A stretch of DNA of 64,000 nucleotides from an uncultured Acidobacteriia bacterium (lineage in GTDB: Bacteria; Acidobacteriota; Terriglobia; Bryobacterales; Bryobacteraceae), in the NCBI GenBank assembly GCA_903900705.1, contig CAIUOG010000055.1:1-64000 (forward strand). Reading direction: 5' to 3'. How positions within the stretch are numbered: position 1 is the first letter of the stretch; each line of letters starts with the position of its first letter. Below are positions 18,810-30,257 of the stretch, one piece after another. The notes beneath the pieces are model-generated. The model was not told where the DNA came from and did not search any database. It was given only the letters and a program-made list of their open reading frames with translations. The position numbers and the translations under genes were made by a program.

Positions 18810-20162
18810 CACGATCTGGCCGCCTTTGACCACGGGCACGCCATTCACAATCACGTAAGGAATGCCCTCGGCATAGTGCGCCGGGTTGTCGTAGGTGGCC
18901 TTGTCTTCAATGTGCGCGGCGTCAAAGACCGTAATATCGGCGTTCGCACCCACCCGAATCCGCCCGATATTCGGAAGATTCAGCCGCTGCGCGGGAAGAA
19001 TCGTCATCTTGCGCAGCCCTTCCATCAGCGACATGGCCTTCTGTTCCCGCACATACCGCGCCAGCACACGCGAATAAGTCCCGGCCGCGCGCGGGTGGCC
19101 TTTGCCGTTGGTGATGATCCCGTCACTGGCGATAATCACGCCGGGATGCGTCACAGCCAGCTTTACCACGTTCTCCGGCATGTGGTGCAGTACGACCCAG
19201 CCGCCCTGTTCGCGGTACTTCTTAAAAGTCGCTTCGGTGAGGCGTTCGCCGGTAAGGGGCCACTGCAAGTCGGCGTAGCTGATGGTCAGCCGCTCCTGCC
19301 AGCCGGGATCAAAGATCGCGCTCTGAATCTCCGTCATGCCGGCAGTGTAGGGGTAGCATTCGGTGGTGACGTCCACCCCGTGTTTCTTCGCACGATCGAT
19401 CATTTCGAGCGCCATCGGCGTCTGCCGGAAAGCCATGCTCGGGATATGCACGATGTGGACGGAAGCCCCGGTCGCGGCCGCGTTGCCGATCATCTCCTGC
19501 AGTGAATCGATCACGCCCGGCTCAATAGGGCCCGGATTGCGCATGTGGACGTAAATAGGGGTTTTCCGCTCCGCGGCGAGGGTAAACAGATCGTAGATCT
19601 CTTCCCGGCTCGATTTCGGGAAGTAAGCAATCCCCATGCCGATCCCGAGCGCACCCTGACTAAGCCCCTGGCGCACATTATCCAGAATCTGGCGCGCCTC
19701 GGGCCTGGTGGTGGCGCGATTCACCGCGTTGTCGCGCGGCAGAAAAGTGCCGGTGTCATGCATGACGGCCATCTGTGCCGGGATATGGCCCGACGTTGCC
19801 CCGAAATTCACCAGCGCTTTGCCGGCGCGCTCACGGTACCAGGCGTCCACCGGCCACGCGCCCACTTCCATTTCCAGGGCCGTGGTGACGCCGTCACGCG
19901 CCTTGTAACGGTAGTTTTCTGCGTCCTGTCCGTGGGAATGGATATCGATGAAGCCGGGCGCGACGATCAGCCCTTTGGCGTCAATCGTCTGCCGGCCCTT
20001 CAGTGGCTTTGCCGAAATGGCTTTGATTTTGCCGGCGCTGATGCCGATGTTGCGAACGGCGTCGAGGCCGGACTCGGGGTCCATGACGTGGCCGTTTGCG
20101 ACCACAAGATCGTAATCCTGAGCCGCCAGCAGGCACGGGAGCAACAGCAGCAGAAAGCGCAT
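18774..20162 (-). CDS. Amidohydrolase, N-acyl-D-amino-acid deacylase-like
   Basis: Signal peptide; GLIVAPGFIDIHSHGQD, VASDGI-like segment, GVPYVIVNGVPVVKGG-type ending. Confidence 0.88.
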   Translation of the reverse strand: MRFLLLLLPCLLAAQDYDLVVANGHVMDPESGLDAVRNIGISAGKIKAISAKPLKGRQTIDAKGLIVAPGFIDIHSHGQDAENYRYKARDGVTTALEMEVGAWPVDAWYRERAGKALVNFGATSGHIPAQMAVMHDTGTFLPRDNAVNRATTRPEARQILDNVRQGLSQGALGIGMGIAYFPKSSREEIYDLFTLAAERKTPIYVHMRNPGPIEPGVIDSLQEMIGNAAATGASVHIVHIPSMAFRQTPMALEMIDRAKKHGVDVTTECYPYTAGMTEIQSAIFDPGWQERLTISYADLQWPLTGERLTEATFKKYREQGGWVVLHHMPENVVKLAVTHPGVIIASDGIITNGKGHPRAAGTYSRVLARYVREQKAMSLMEGLRKMTILPAQRLNLPNIGRIRVGANADITVFDAAHIEDKATYDNPAHYAEGIPYVIVNGVPVVKGGQIVSGVFPGIGLRR

Positions 20163-20181
20163 AAACTGGCCGGATTGCCTG

Positions 20182-21627
20182 CTAGGCGCCGGCTTTTTTG
20201 CCGGCGCGAACCAACTGATCGATGTTCACGAAGTCGGTCGGATAATTGCCGGTGTAGCAGGCGTAGCAGTAGGAACCGCGTCCGATCTTGTCCGGATCAT
20301 CGGCCACCGCGCGGTTCAGACCGGCGAGCGACAGATAGGCGAGGGAATCTGCCTCAATGTAGCGGCGAATCTCATCAATCGTACTGTTCGCGGCGATCAG
20401 TTCACTCTTGTTCGGGGTGTCCACGCCGTAGAAACAGGGCGAAACGGTGGGCGGGCAGGAGATCCGCAGGTGGACTTCACGCGCGCCCGCCTGGCGAACC
20501 ATGCGGACAATTTTGCGGCTGGTGGTGCCGCGCACAATCGAATCATCCACCAGAATTACGCTCTTGCCTTCGAGCAGACTGCGGATCGGATTCAGCTTCA
20601 GCTTCACACCGAAATCGCGGATCGCCTGCGAAGGTTCGATAAACGTACGGCCCACGTAGTGGTTGCGGATCAGCGCCTGGCGGTAGGGCAGACCCGACTC
20701 GGCGGCATAACCCAGGGCGGCCGCGTTGCCGGAATCCGGCACGGGGACCACGATATCGGCAGCGGCCGGAGCTTCACGGGCCAGCAGGACGCCCATCAGT
20801 TCGCGCGAAGTCTGCACCGAACGACCGAAAACCAGCGAATCCGGGCGGGCGAAATACACATGCTCGAAAACGCACTGCGAGCGCGGCTTCTCCGGCGCAA
20901 AACGTTCGCGGCTGACGCCTTCCGGCCCTACAATCACCATCTCGCCGGGCTGAACGTCGTTCAGGTAAACCGCGTTCAGAAGATCAAAGGCGCAGGTTTC
21001 CGAGGCAAACACATGGGCGTGCGAACCGCCAATTTCCAACTGGCCCATAGCCAGTGGACGGAACCCGTAGGGATCGCGGGCCACGATGATGCGGTCTTCG
21101 GCGAGGAATACAAGAGAAAACGCGCCTTCCAGTTGCAGCAGCGCGTCGCGCAAAGCCGCGGCCAGCGTCTTTTCGCGGGAATGCGCCACCAGATGCAGAA
21201 TGACTTCGGTATCGCTGGATGCCTGAAAAATCGCGCCGCGGTCTTCCAGATCCTTGCGCAGTTCCGCGGCATTCGTGATGTTGCCGTTGTGCGCCACCGC
21301 AATCCGGCCTTTGTTGCAGTGCACGGAGAACGGCTGGGCGTTGCGCGCCACCGTGTCGCCGGTAGTGGAGTACCGCGTGTGACCGATGGCCAGCGTTCCA
21401 GGCAGGCCCTTCAGAACATCGTTCGTAAAGATGTCCGACACATGGCCCATCTGTTTCGTGGTGTTGATGACCCCACCGCTGCTGCTGGAGATGCCGGCGC
21501 TTTCCTGGCCGCGATGCTGCAGAGCGTAGAGCGAAAGATACGCGAGTTTAGAGGCTTCGGGATGGCCGTAGATGGCTACGACGCCGCATTCTTCGTGCAA
21601 CTTGTCAAACTGAAGATCTTCATGCAT
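20182..21627 (-). CDS. purF: Amidophosphoribosyltransferase PurF
   Basis: N-terminal [34 protein letters not shown] loop [18 protein letters not shown]. Confidence 0.96.
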   Translation of the reverse strand: MHEDLQFDKLHEECGVVAIYGHPEASKLAYLSLYALQHRGQESAGISSSSGGVINTTKQMGHVSDIFTNDVLKGLPGTLAIGHTRYSTTGDTVARNAQPFSVHCNKGRIAVAHNGNITNAAELRKDLEDRGAIFQASSDTEVILHLVAHSREKTLAAALRDALLQLEGAFSLVFLAEDRIIVARDPYGFRPLAMGQLEIGGSHAHVFASETCAFDLLNAVYLNDVQPGEMVIVGPEGVSRERFAPEKPRSQCVFEHVYFARPDSLVFGRSVQTSRELMGVLLAREAPAAADIVVPVPDSGNAAALGYAAESGLPYRQALIRNHYVGRTFIEPSQAIRDFGVKLKLNPIRSLLEGKSVILVDDSIVRGTTSRKIVRMVRQAGAREVHLRISCPPTVSPCFYGVDTPNKSELIAANSTIDEIRRYIEADSLAYLSLAGLNRAVADDPDKIGRGSYCYACYTGNYPTDFVNIDQLVRAGKKAGA

Positions 21628-23848
21628 GGAGTGTTTTCAGAAGAGCCGGTAAGCCTGTTTCAAACGTCTGCTTCAGATCGGAAACCGCCACGTCGATCAA
21701 CAGGGCGCCCCCGTCATTCGCAATCTGTAACCGCGAATTCATTGTAACCCCAATTACGCCGCCATCCACCCCGTGCCGTAACATTATTTGCGCAATTTGT
21801 TCCGGAGCGGAGGTGGAAATCAGGATCCTGGAGGGCGCTTCGCCGAACAGTTCAAACTCGGCGCGATCCACGCCCGGCACGGTGACGCGCGCTCCGATGG
21901 CGCCGGTGCAGGCTTCGCTCAGCGTTACGGCGAGACCACCATCGCTCAGGTCGTGCGCGGATTCCGCAAGGCCCGCCGCAACGATTTCGCGCATCGCATC
22001 GTGCACGCGCTTCTCGTAGTCCATATCGAGAGCCGGAGGCAGACCCCACAGATTATTGAGGATCACCTTGGCGTATTCACCCGAACCAAAGCGTTGCGCA
22101 TCGGTCCGCCGGAAGCCGCCCAGCAGCACGAGGCTCGCGCCTTCGCGCCGGAAGGCAATCGGAACGGGAGCGGCGGTCTTCATGAGACCGATAATGCCGA
22201 GGACAGGGGTGGGATAAATCCCCTCACCCAGCGTTTCGTTGTAAAGACTGACGTTGCCTCCGGTAATCGGCGCGTCGAAGTGCGAGCAGGCCTCGGCGAT
22301 GCCTTCAATCGCTTCCACCAGCTGCGCCATGATTTCGGGCCGTTCCGGGTTCCCGAAGTTCAGATTGTTGGTTGCCGCCATCGGTTCGGCGCCCACCGTC
22401 GCGAGATTGCGGCAGCATTCGGCAACCGCGAGTTTCGCGCCTTCCCGGGGGTCGAGATAGCAGTAGCGTCCGTTGCCATCGAGAGACATGGCGATCGACT
22501 GGTCGGTTTCCTTCACACGCACCACGGCCGCATCCGCGCCCGGTCCGGCCAGGGTGTTGGTCCGGACCTGATAGTCGTACTGTTCCCAGATCCAGCGTTT
22601 CGAACAGAGATCCGGGGAGCCCACCAGACGGAGCAGGTCGGCATTCAGATCCGACGAAGCGGGGATTTCCGCCGGCGGGTCGAGAGGCGCCTTCCGGAAT
22701 GGCGGCACATTGTGGGGACGGTCGTACTTCGGAGCCTCATCCGCCAGCGCCGGATTCGGAATTTCGGCCTCTAACTTGCCCTTGTGCCGGATGCGCAGAT
22801 TGCCGTCCGGTGTGACGGTCCCGATAGTGACGGCATCGAGGCCCCACTTGCGGAACACGCGGAAGACTTCCTCTTCCCTGCCCTTTTCGGCCACCAGCAG
22901 CATGCGTTCCTGGGACTCGGAAAGCAGCATCTCATAGGCCGTCATGCCAGGTTCCCGCTGCGGAACCAGATCGAGATCAATGTCGATCCCCACGCCACCG
23001 CGACTGCCCATCTCGCAGGAGGACGACGTGAGCCCCGCCGCGCCCATGTCCTGAATGGCGACGATCGCTCCGGTCTTCATGGCCTCAATGCAGGCTTCCA
23101 GCAGCAGCTTTTCGAGGAACGGGTCACCTACCTGCACGTTGGGGCGCTTCTGTTTCGATTCTTCCGTGAACTCCGCGCTCGCCATCGACGCGCCGTGAAT
23201 ACCGTCCCGGCCCGTCTTCGCGCCCACATAAATCACCGGATTGCCGATGCCCGACGCCTTCGCGTAAAAAACCTCGTTCTCTTTGCAAACGCCGAGAGCA
23301 AAAACGTTCACCAGCGGATTGCCGGAATAGCAGTCTTCAAAGAGACACTCGCCACCCACTGTGGGAACGCCAAAGCAGTTGCCGTAGTGCGCGATGCCGC
23401 TCACCACGCCGGTGAGAATCTGCTGGTTAAGGACGGAGGTTGCCGTGCCTTCCGGCCGGCCGAACCGAAGCGAATCGAGCACAGCAATGGGCCGCGCGCC
23501 CATGGTGAAGATGTCCCGCAGAATGCCGCCGACGCCCGTTGCCGCCCCCTGGAACGGTTCAATGTAGCTCGGGTGATTGTGGGATTCGATCTTGAAAGCC
23601 ACCACCCAGCCACCGCCGATGCCGACCACGCCGGCATTTTCGCCGGGGCCCTGCACCACATACTTGCCGGTGGTGGGCAGCTTCCGAAGGTGGATGCGTG
23701 AACTCTTGTAGGAACAATGCTCGCTCCACATCACGCTGAAGACGCCGAGTTCGGTATAGCTCGGCTCACGGCCAAGAAGGGAGACGATCTTGTCGTACTC
23801 GCCCTGGGTCAGTTGGTGCTGAGCGATCAGCTCCGGAGTCATCTTCAT
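21620..23848 (-). CDS. purL: Phosphoribosylformylglycinamidine synthase subunit PurL (small type)
   Basis: [55 protein letters not shown]; 742 aa. Confidence 0.96.
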   Translation of the reverse strand: MKMTPELIAQHQLTQGEYDKIVSLLGREPSYTELGVFSVMWSEHCSYKSSRIHLRKLPTTGKYVVQGPGENAGVVGIGGGWVVAFKIESHNHPSYIEPFQGAATGVGGILRDIFTMGARPIAVLDSLRFGRPEGTATSVLNQQILTGVVSGIAHYGNCFGVPTVGGECLFEDCYSGNPLVNVFALGVCKENEVFYAKASGIGNPVIYVGAKTGRDGIHGASMASAEFTEESKQKRPNVQVGDPFLEKLLLEACIEAMKTGAIVAIQDMGAAGLTSSSCEMGSRGGVGIDIDLDLVPQREPGMTAYEMLLSESQERMLLVAEKGREEEVFRVFRKWGLDAVTIGTVTPDGNLRIRHKGKLEAEIPNPALADEAPKYDRPHNVPPFRKAPLDPPAEIPASSDLNADLLRLVGSPDLCSKRWIWEQYDYQVRTNTLAGPGADAAVVRVKETDQSIAMSLDGNGRYCYLDPREGAKLAVAECCRNLATVGAEPMAATNNLNFGNPERPEIMAQLVEAIEGIAEACSHFDAPITGGNVSLYNETLGEGIYPTPVLGIIGLMKTAAPVPIAFRREGASLVLLGGFRRTDAQRFGSGEYAKVILNNLWGLPPALDMDYEKRVHDAMREIVAAGLAESAHDLSDGGLAVTLSEACTGAIGARVTVPGVDRAEFELFGEAPSRILISTSAPEQIAQIMLRHGVDGGVIGVTMNSRLQIANDGGALLIDVAVSDLKQTFETGLPALLKTLHA

Positions 23849-24519
23849 TTGGTCAGAACCGGGATATTGGCAAGCATCGATTGGAAAATTCCGAGACCGT
23901 CAGTGGAACCCATCAGCGGGTCACAGGCGCGTTCGGGGTGCGGCATCATCCCGAGGACGTTGCGCTCGCGATTCAGAATGCCTGCGATATCGCGGGCTGA
24001 GCCGTTAGGGTTCTCCAGATACCGAAACGCCACGCGATCCTCCGCTTCGAGCTCATCCAGCGTGCGCTGGTCGGCAAAGTACTGGCCTTCGCCGTGCGCG
24101 ATGGGGATCCGCAGCACCTGGCCTTTAGAAAGTTTCGAGGTAAACGGTGAATCTGCGGTTTCAGTCCGCAGCGCCACCTCTTTGCAGATGAAGCGCAACC
24201 CGACGTTGCGCAGCAGTGCACCCGGCAGCAGACCCGCTTCCACCAGGATCTGGAAGCCGTTGCAGACGCCGATCACCAGTCCGCCATCCGCCGCGAAATT
24301 CTTCACGGCCTGCATCACCGGCGAGAAGCGCGCGATGGCGCCGCAGCGAAGGTAGTCGCCGTAGGAGAAGCCGCCGGGAAGCACCACGGCATCCACATCG
24401 CCTAAAGTATGGGAGTCATGCCAGATGAACTCGGCGTGACCTTTCAGATTCTGGTGAATGGCGTACCACGCATCGTGGTCGCAATTACTGCCCGGGAAAA
24501 CGAGGACGCCGACTTTCAT
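23845..24519 (-). CDS. purQ: Phosphoribosylformylglycinamidine synthase subunit PurQ
   Basis: [39 protein letters not shown]; 4-nt overlap with purL. Confidence 0.96.
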   Translation of the reverse strand: MKVGVLVFPGSNCDHDAWYAIHQNLKGHAEFIWHDSHTLGDVDAVVLPGGFSYGDYLRCGAIARFSPVMQAVKNFAADGGLVIGVCNGFQILVEAGLLPGALLRNVGLRFICKEVALRTETADSPFTSKLSKGQVLRIPIAHGEGQYFADQRTLDELEAEDRVAFRYLENPNGSARDIAGILNRERNVLGMMPHPERACDPLMGSTDGLGIFQSMLANIPVLTK

Positions 24520-24569
24520 GTGGGGAAATTTCAGTTTAGCAACAGGTGCCTGACGCTCCTTGGAAGGGG

Positions 24570-25541
24570 CTACCGGTTTCCCTTCCCAAATACCAGTACC
24601 CTCCCGTGCAGCGCGTCCGCCAGATAAACCCGGCCCTTCGCATCCACATGAATGGCATCCACCCGCTGCATCTGGTCAAGGCCGTCGCCTCTCTGTCCAA
24701 ATGATGTCACCGGGTGGCCCGCTTCGTCGTAAATCCGGACCACCATATGACCGGCATCCACCACCGCACAGCCGGACAACCGTTCATCGCACACAAATGG
24801 ACCCGGCACGCGAATGTCGTCCCATCTCGTCTCGCCCCGCAGCTTTCCCGCCGGACTGAATTCCTCCACCAGATTGGGGAAGCTGCCCAGTACATCCACC
24901 TGATTGCGTATTACCGACAACCAGACCGGCTGGTGCATTTCCCGCGGCAAGTGGAAGAAGGCGGTCTGCTCCCCTTCCCGGTTGAGGGTCACGACGCATT
25001 GCTTTCCCGCGTCCAGCACGAACAACGCGCTGCCATCGGCGGACAGCGCCAGGGAGACCGGGGTTTCCAGCAGTCGCCCGGCGCGCCGCGGAATCAGTGT
25101 CCGGTCGAACTCACCGGTCTCGTCAAAGACATATACACCGCCCGTCGCCGCATCCGCCAGATAGATGCGCCCCACCGCGTCTGCGATCATTCCCGAAGGG
25201 GATTGCAACGTGGCCTCACCAACGCGCCGGATCTCGCGGTAGGTACCCGGTTCCGGATCGAAGACATGCACCGATCCGGTTCCGCTGTCAGAGATCCAGA
25301 CCCGACCCTGGCGATCTGTCACCACGGACTGCGGCGAGCCGATGCCCCACGGAAATTCTCCCCGCCCGAACGCCGTATTCGCCGCCTTGCGGTTCAGAAC
25401 CTTCGGCGGATGGATTCCGCCACGGGTCCCAAACGTATATAAATGGCGGTACTGTGTTTCGCCCCGCGATTCCCGTGCCTCACGCTCCTGGCCGGACGCG
25501 GCGAGCACCAGCAACATCAGGCCGAAAGGGACGGTGCGCAT
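24570..25541 (-). CDS. Secreted NHL-repeat/beta-propeller protein (NHL-C)
   Basis: Signal peptide; repeats [40 protein letters not shown]. Confidence 0.85.
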   Translation of the reverse strand: MRTVPFGLMLLVLAASGQEREARESRGETQYRHLYTFGTRGGIHPPKVLNRKAANTAFGRGEFPWGIGSPQSVVTDRQGRVWISDSGTGSVHVFDPEPGTYREIRRVGEATLQSPSGMIADAVGRIYLADAATGGVYVFDETGEFDRTLIPRRAGRLLETPVSLALSADGSALFVLDAGKQCVVTLNREGEQTAFFHLPREMHQPVWLSVIRNQVDVLGSFPNLVEEFSPAGKLRGETRWDDIRVPGPFVCDERLSGCAVVDAGHMVVRIYDEAGHPVTSFGQRGDGLDQMQRVDAIHVDAKGRVYLADALHGRVLVFGKGNR

Positions 25542-25544
25542 GGG

Positions 25545-27341
25545 TTAGTAAGTTCGGGGATTGTGATTGTCGCCATGGCAGACCAGATAGCAGCCGCGGG
25601 TCGCTCCGGTGTTGAAATACCCGTAGTACGTCGTGGCACGGCTTACAACGCCGGTATCGAAATTGATCATGGCATGGTTGGCCGATGAGTTTCCGCCGAT
25701 GACGCCGTGCGGGTCGTGGCAGGTGGTGCATCCGTAACTGCGGTGATTGTCGTGGGGGCTGATGTTGGCGACAGTCGTGAGATTGTGGCACTTATTGCAC
25801 ATTGCCGACGCGGCATTGGAGTTTCCGGAGGAGCCCCCCAACGTCTCCTGATACAGCGTGAATTGCAGTAAATGCGGGAAAGTGGAGCCGTGCGGACCAT
25901 CGGGCCCGGTGCTGCTGATGGTGCGTGAGGCGTTGTTATTGTGGCAGTCGGTGCAGTAGATCAGGGATGTCTTCGTGAGGGGCCGGCTGGTGATATTCGC
26001 GCCATTGATATCAGTCACATACGGGCGCAGGGAGGAATTGCCGGTGTTCGCCACGCTGTTCCCCATGACGTTGTGCCCGATTGTGGAAGTGAATTTCAGC
26101 CGCAGGTTGTACTGGTCGGGAGGTGTCGGGGGCGGAGCGGTGTAGGTTGCCGGCAGAGGGCCTTCGAGATAACGTCCCGCCGTGCGTCCGTAAGAGCTGG
26201 TGGTAGGTTTGTTCGTGCTGTCCGCGTGGCACTTGAGACAAACCTGATACTCCTTCGTGGCCGGGACCTGGGAGCCCGTCGTGTCATATCCGCTGACGCC
26301 CGTCAGACTGAGCGGCAGCGCGGGTGGAAGCGGAAAGCCCGGCTGCGCCTGAGCCGCGTGATCGTTATGGCAGTCTTCGCACTCGGCGTGGCGCGTCGAG
26401 TTCACAGGCAGCGTCTCCGCCGCATCGTGTGCCCCGGTGACAGTCAAAGTGGGGTGCGAATATGTTTTACTGAACTCCGCCATCACATTGAGCGGCGCGG
26501 GCGAGACGTTCGCACCACTGTGGCAGGGGCTGCAATTCGCCTCTTCCTTCGCACGCAGATCCCGCGGTCCCGTGCCGTTCTGATGCGCCCCGTGACAGTT
26601 GGAACAGGCATTCGCGGCCACCGTGCCGTAAGCGCCAAATCCCGCAGTGGTGGGCACGGTGCTGGTCACGGTGGCGTGCGCTCCGCTGGTCCATCCGTTC
26701 AGAATATTGGGTTGCGGGCGAGTGGAATCATGGCATGCGGTACAGAGCGCGCCCGCGGCATTGGACCGGACCAGAAAATTCTTCGCCACGGCATCCTTGT
26801 TCTGCACATGAGGGTCGTGGCAGGTGGTGCATTCCACCTTTCCGCTGACCAGCAGCACGGTCGGATCCTTGCTCGCGGGACTGCTGCCGAAAAGTCCCGA
26901 GAATAGCTGACCGTTGTCCACGGGAGTCATGCTCACCGGGTGACTGGTTGCCAGATTGGCGCCGAAGACATCCCCCGGAGTCATGGAACCCGTTGTGGTG
27001 ATGGTCCCCTGCGCCACCGTCAGACCTACTGCAACTGTGCCGTCATGGCAGCTCAGACAGAGCTTTGAGGAACCGGCCGAAGGGGTCTGCGTGCCGGAGA
27101 CATAAGTGCTGCTCGTATAAGTAGTATAGGTCTGGACCGACAGTTTGTGATCCCACAGGGGAGTCACATTCGGCGTGATGTTGTGTGGAGCGTGGCAGAT
27201 AATACACGCGTCTATGGCCGCCGATTTCACCGGCCCTGTTCCGGCGGCAGTCAGGTCATGCTGACTCCCGATCACCGCGATCTTACTGCTCGCGCCGTAA
27301 GCACACACCGGGATCAGCAGCAGAGCCACACACAACCTCAT
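25545..27341 (-). CDS. Multiheme c-type cytochrome (MHC-C), 11 CxxCH plus one CX3CH
   Basis: CIICH, CLSCH, CTTCH, CTACH, CSNCH, CSPCH, CEDCH, CLKCH, CTDCH, CNKCH, CTTCH, CYLVCH; signal peptide. Confidence 0.93.
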   Translation of the reverse strand: MRLCVALLLIPVCAYGASSKIAVIGSQHDLTAAGTGPVKSAAIDACIICHAPHNITPNVTPLWDHKLSVQTYTTYTSSTYVSGTQTPSAGSSKLCLSCHDGTVAVGLTVAQGTITTTGSMTPGDVFGANLATSHPVSMTPVDNGQLFSGLFGSSPASKDPTVLLVSGKVECTTCHDPHVQNKDAVAKNFLVRSNAAGALCTACHDSTRPQPNILNGWTSGAHATVTSTVPTTAGFGAYGTVAANACSNCHGAHQNGTGPRDLRAKEEANCSPCHSGANVSPAPLNVMAEFSKTYSHPTLTVTGAHDAAETLPVNSTRHAECEDCHNDHAAQAQPGFPLPPALPLSLTGVSGYDTTGSQVPATKEYQVCLKCHADSTNKPTTSSYGRTAGRYLEGPLPATYTAPPPTPPDQYNLRLKFTSTIGHNVMGNSVANTGNSSLRPYVTDINGANITSRPLTKTSLIYCTDCHNNNASRTISSTGPDGPHGSTFPHLLQFTLYQETLGGSSGNSNAASAMCNKCHNLTTVANISPHDNHRSYGCTTCHDPHGVIGGNSSANHAMINFDTGVVSRATTYYGYFNTGATRGCYLVCHGDNHNPRTY

Positions 27342-28315
27342 TCCGACTTCCTCCGGAAGTGAAATACCTGCACACGGCGGTTCAGCGAATCCGCCACATA
27401 CATCACATTACGGCTGTCGATGGAAATACCGGAAGGCAACTGAAACTGGCCCGCCTGATTTCCGGTCGAACCGAAATAGTACAGCAGGTGGCCCTGCTGG
27501 TCGAATACCTGAACGGTCTCAAACAATGCATCCACCACATAGAGGTTTCCTTCGCTGTCGACGGCGATCCCCTTGGGCCGGTTCAGCGTGCCCGACGTGT
27601 TCCCCGGCTCGCCGAACGCGCTGACAAACTCACCCTCAGTGGTCAGGGTCTGGACGCGGAAATTCATGGAATCGACCACATGGAGGCGACCGGCGGATAA
27701 CGTGAGAGACGTCGGAAAATTGAACTCTCCTTCCGCCCTGCCACGCTTTCCGATCACACGTACCAGCGCGCCATCGGTACGAAAAACCAGGACCTGATGG
27801 CGCAGCGTATCGGCCACATACAAACGCCGCGCCGCGCGATCGAGAGCCATGCCCGTAGGGCGTTGCAGAGCAGTCGGCCCGGTACCGCCGATAAACCGGA
27901 GGAACTTGCCCCTGGTATCGAACACCAGGATTTTCCGGCGCACGGAATCCGAAACGTAAATATCGTCGTTCGAATCGCACGCCACATCGATCGGTGACTC
28001 AAATGTACTGCCACGCGGACCTTTCAGAAACTGGTATTTCTGCTTCTCGAAGTCATAAACGTGGACCCCCTTCTGCCCAGGGTCCGCTACCATCAAGCGT
28101 CCTCTGCTGTCCTGCGCGACCCCATACGGTCTTGTAACCTCCGGACGGTCCGGCGGCCCCACAATCCACTCGAAGACCTTCGGCAGAAAACTACGTGGCC
28201 GGGTGAACTCCCGGACCGAGGGAATCGTGCGCCAATACTCGATGCCGGCATGCGTGGTGGCGCCCGGTAACGGCAGGCAGGCAAGGAACCACAGGATGGC
28301 GGCGCGGGTTTTCAT
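27338..28315 (-). CDS. Secreted NHL-repeat protein (NHL-B)
   Basis: Repeats RPKGIAVDSEGNLYVVDALFETVQVFD, LPSGISIDSRNVMYVADSLNRRVQVF; 4-nt overlaps with both neighbours. Confidence 0.88.
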   Translation of the reverse strand: MKTRAAILWFLACLPLPGATTHAGIEYWRTIPSVREFTRPRSFLPKVFEWIVGPPDRPEVTRPYGVAQDSRGRLMVADPGQKGVHVYDFEKQKYQFLKGPRGSTFESPIDVACDSNDDIYVSDSVRRKILVFDTRGKFLRFIGGTGPTALQRPTGMALDRAARRLYVADTLRHQVLVFRTDGALVRVIGKRGRAEGEFNFPTSLTLSAGRLHVVDSMNFRVQTLTTEGEFVSAFGEPGNTSGTLNRPKGIAVDSEGNLYVVDALFETVQVFDQQGHLLYYFGSTGNQAGQFQLPSGISIDSRNVMYVADSLNRRVQVFHFRRKSE

Positions 28316-30204
28316 AGAAGCTTCGCGTTCCTTGAAATTCGCAGATACACACGACCGCGACGTGTCTCGGGATAGGTAGTGAAGGTCGTGAAGATCTGGC
28401 TCGAATCGGTGAATCCCATGTCCATCTGAATGCGCCGAAAATGGTAGGTCAGGTGCATGTCCAGAATCTGGAAGTCATTATTAATCACGCCATCGAGATG
28501 TTGCAGGGAATGCGTCCACAGCAATGAAATCTCCAGCTTCCTGACGGGCGTCGCGTGCAGCGTAATTGCCAGAGCACGCAGGTCGCTCGGCACGGGCCGG
28601 AGCACCCCGGCCAGCACAGAGCCCACCGCAATGTCACCGTAAAGCTGACTGTACAGCGGCAGAGAACTCCCCAGATTACTGTTGAGCGTGGCCGACATCT
28701 GCAACAGCGGATGCTCGATACCGAAGCGCCCCGTATAGCCTTTGCTCAGAAACGCACTGCCGCCGCTTTCGAAATTTCCCTGCTGCCAGCCGCCACCGGC
28801 GCGCACGCCCAGGCGTCCAAACAGATGCTGTGAGATGCTGCCTTCCGCCGAAAAGCTTCGGTCCGTGACCGGCTGCATATTCTGAAGGCTCTCGCTGTTC
28901 CCGTGCACCGAACCATCAAACTGCGTTGCGCCCGCTTTGCCTGCCTGAAACGAGACGAGATAGTTATCTCCGGCGAGCCGCCCCGACTGGCCTGTGACAG
29001 AGCCGCTGCCCAGTTCCCGGGCATATTGCCCCGAGACGTTCAGCCACTCAAATCTCTTGCTGTAAGTAACTCCGGCCGAGGCAGATGTGTAACTCCCGTT
29101 CACGGCGCCATCGGCGGGCGGAGTAAACACGCTGCTATGGTCCGCGCGCCCGTAGAGGCTGAGCTCTTTCGTCACCTGAAACGAAGTGGTGCCATTGAAA
29201 TTGAGACTGCCGATAGAGCGTTCGAGCAGGGCGAGCGTGGACGTGTCAGGCAAGACAGTTCCGGGGCCACCTGTTCCGAGTCCGCCGACGACGGAATTCA
29301 GCAACTGCCCGGATACGTTCGACGAATAGCCGGCATGCAACGCCGTCTTCCAGCGCCTCCGCTGAAATAGCCGGATATTCCCGTTTGCATAACTCGTCGT
29401 CAGATTAATGGGCATTCCCAGCAACACATTTGCGGTGGACTGCCGCCCGCCATCGAGATAAACTTCGGAATCGGTCCATACCGTGCGACGCGCCGATCCC
29501 TGATTCTGGTAAAGACGCTGCTGTAGCGCCGAGGTATTAATGACTCCCGCTGAGGGCGCGAACAGATCCGATTTCTGAGTCTGAATGTGACTGAAGCCCT
29601 CAATATCCCAGCCGTGCCAGTAATACTTCATGTCGGAGTTGAAGTGGTTCACGTGTGACGCGTAATCAGGGAGTCCCGCAATGCCGGAGTTCGACCCGAC
29701 CGAGCCGATACCCCAGTCGATCGTGATCGCCGGAAGGTCATGATACTTCACATTCCACGTCAGGCCCAAATCACTGTTTCGTGTTGCCAGGCGATAGGCC
29801 GACACCTGTGACAGGCTTCCGAAGTAGACGTCGGAAACGCGCAGATTCGAATAACGGAAGGTAAGAGGCGAGAGTCTCCGGAGCGCGGTGATGCGCATGG
29901 AGATGCCGTTACCGCCCTGAAAGCCCGCCTCACTGGCCTGCGGGCCGTAAACGAATTCCGGCTGCAGAGTGAAATTCAGAAAGTCCGGACTCATGTAATA
30001 ACCGTTAACGTCCAGAGAGATGCTGGCCGGCACAAAGTTGACCTTCTGATTTACCTGGCCGCGGGTCCAAGTCTCATAGTAGCCTGACGAGAAAACGCCA
30101 GACACGGTAAGTGGCACCGTCTGCGCGATTATCGCCGACGGCGACAGCAGACAGGTCAGGGTCAATAGAATTCTTTTGTCGAAATCAGTCATCTTCAGGT
30201 CCAT
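28312..30204 (-). CDS. Putative outer-membrane beta-barrel protein (porin-like)
   Basis: Signal peptide; long series of alternating amphipathic strands (e.g. PASISLDVNGYYMSPDFLNFTLQPEFVYG); no heme motifs; between cytochrome and NHL genes. Confidence 0.7.
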   Translation of the reverse strand: MDLKMTDFDKRILLTLTCLLSPSAIIAQTVPLTVSGVFSSGYYETWTRGQVNQKVNFVPASISLDVNGYYMSPDFLNFTLQPEFVYGPQASEAGFQGGNGISMRITALRRLSPLTFRYSNLRVSDVYFGSLSQVSAYRLATRNSDLGLTWNVKYHDLPAITIDWGIGSVGSNSGIAGLPDYASHVNHFNSDMKYYWHGWDIEGFSHIQTQKSDLFAPSAGVINTSALQQRLYQNQGSARRTVWTDSEVYLDGGRQSTANVLLGMPINLTTSYANGNIRLFQRRRWKTALHAGYSSNVSGQLLNSVVGGLGTGGPGTVLPDTSTLALLERSIGSLNFNGTTSFQVTKELSLYGRADHSSVFTPPADGAVNGSYTSASAGVTYSKRFEWLNVSGQYARELGSGSVTGQSGRLAGDNYLVSFQAGKAGATQFDGSVHGNSESLQNMQPVTDRSFSAEGSISQHLFGRLGVRAGGGWQQGNFESGGSAFLSKGYTGRFGIEHPLLQMSATLNSNLGSSLPLYSQLYGDIAVGSVLAGVLRPVPSDLRALAITLHATPVRKLEISLLWTHSLQHLDGVINNDFQILDMHLTYHFRRIQMDMGFTDSSQIFTTFTTYPETRRGRVYLRISRNAKLL

Positions 30205-30257
30205 CTGAGTTAAAGGCCCGGGTGGACGGCAAGTCAGCCGCCCACCCGATCATCGGC

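Noticed and set aside
20470-21747. 425-aa plus-strand ORF
   Set aside because: Antisense to purF; shadow ORF.
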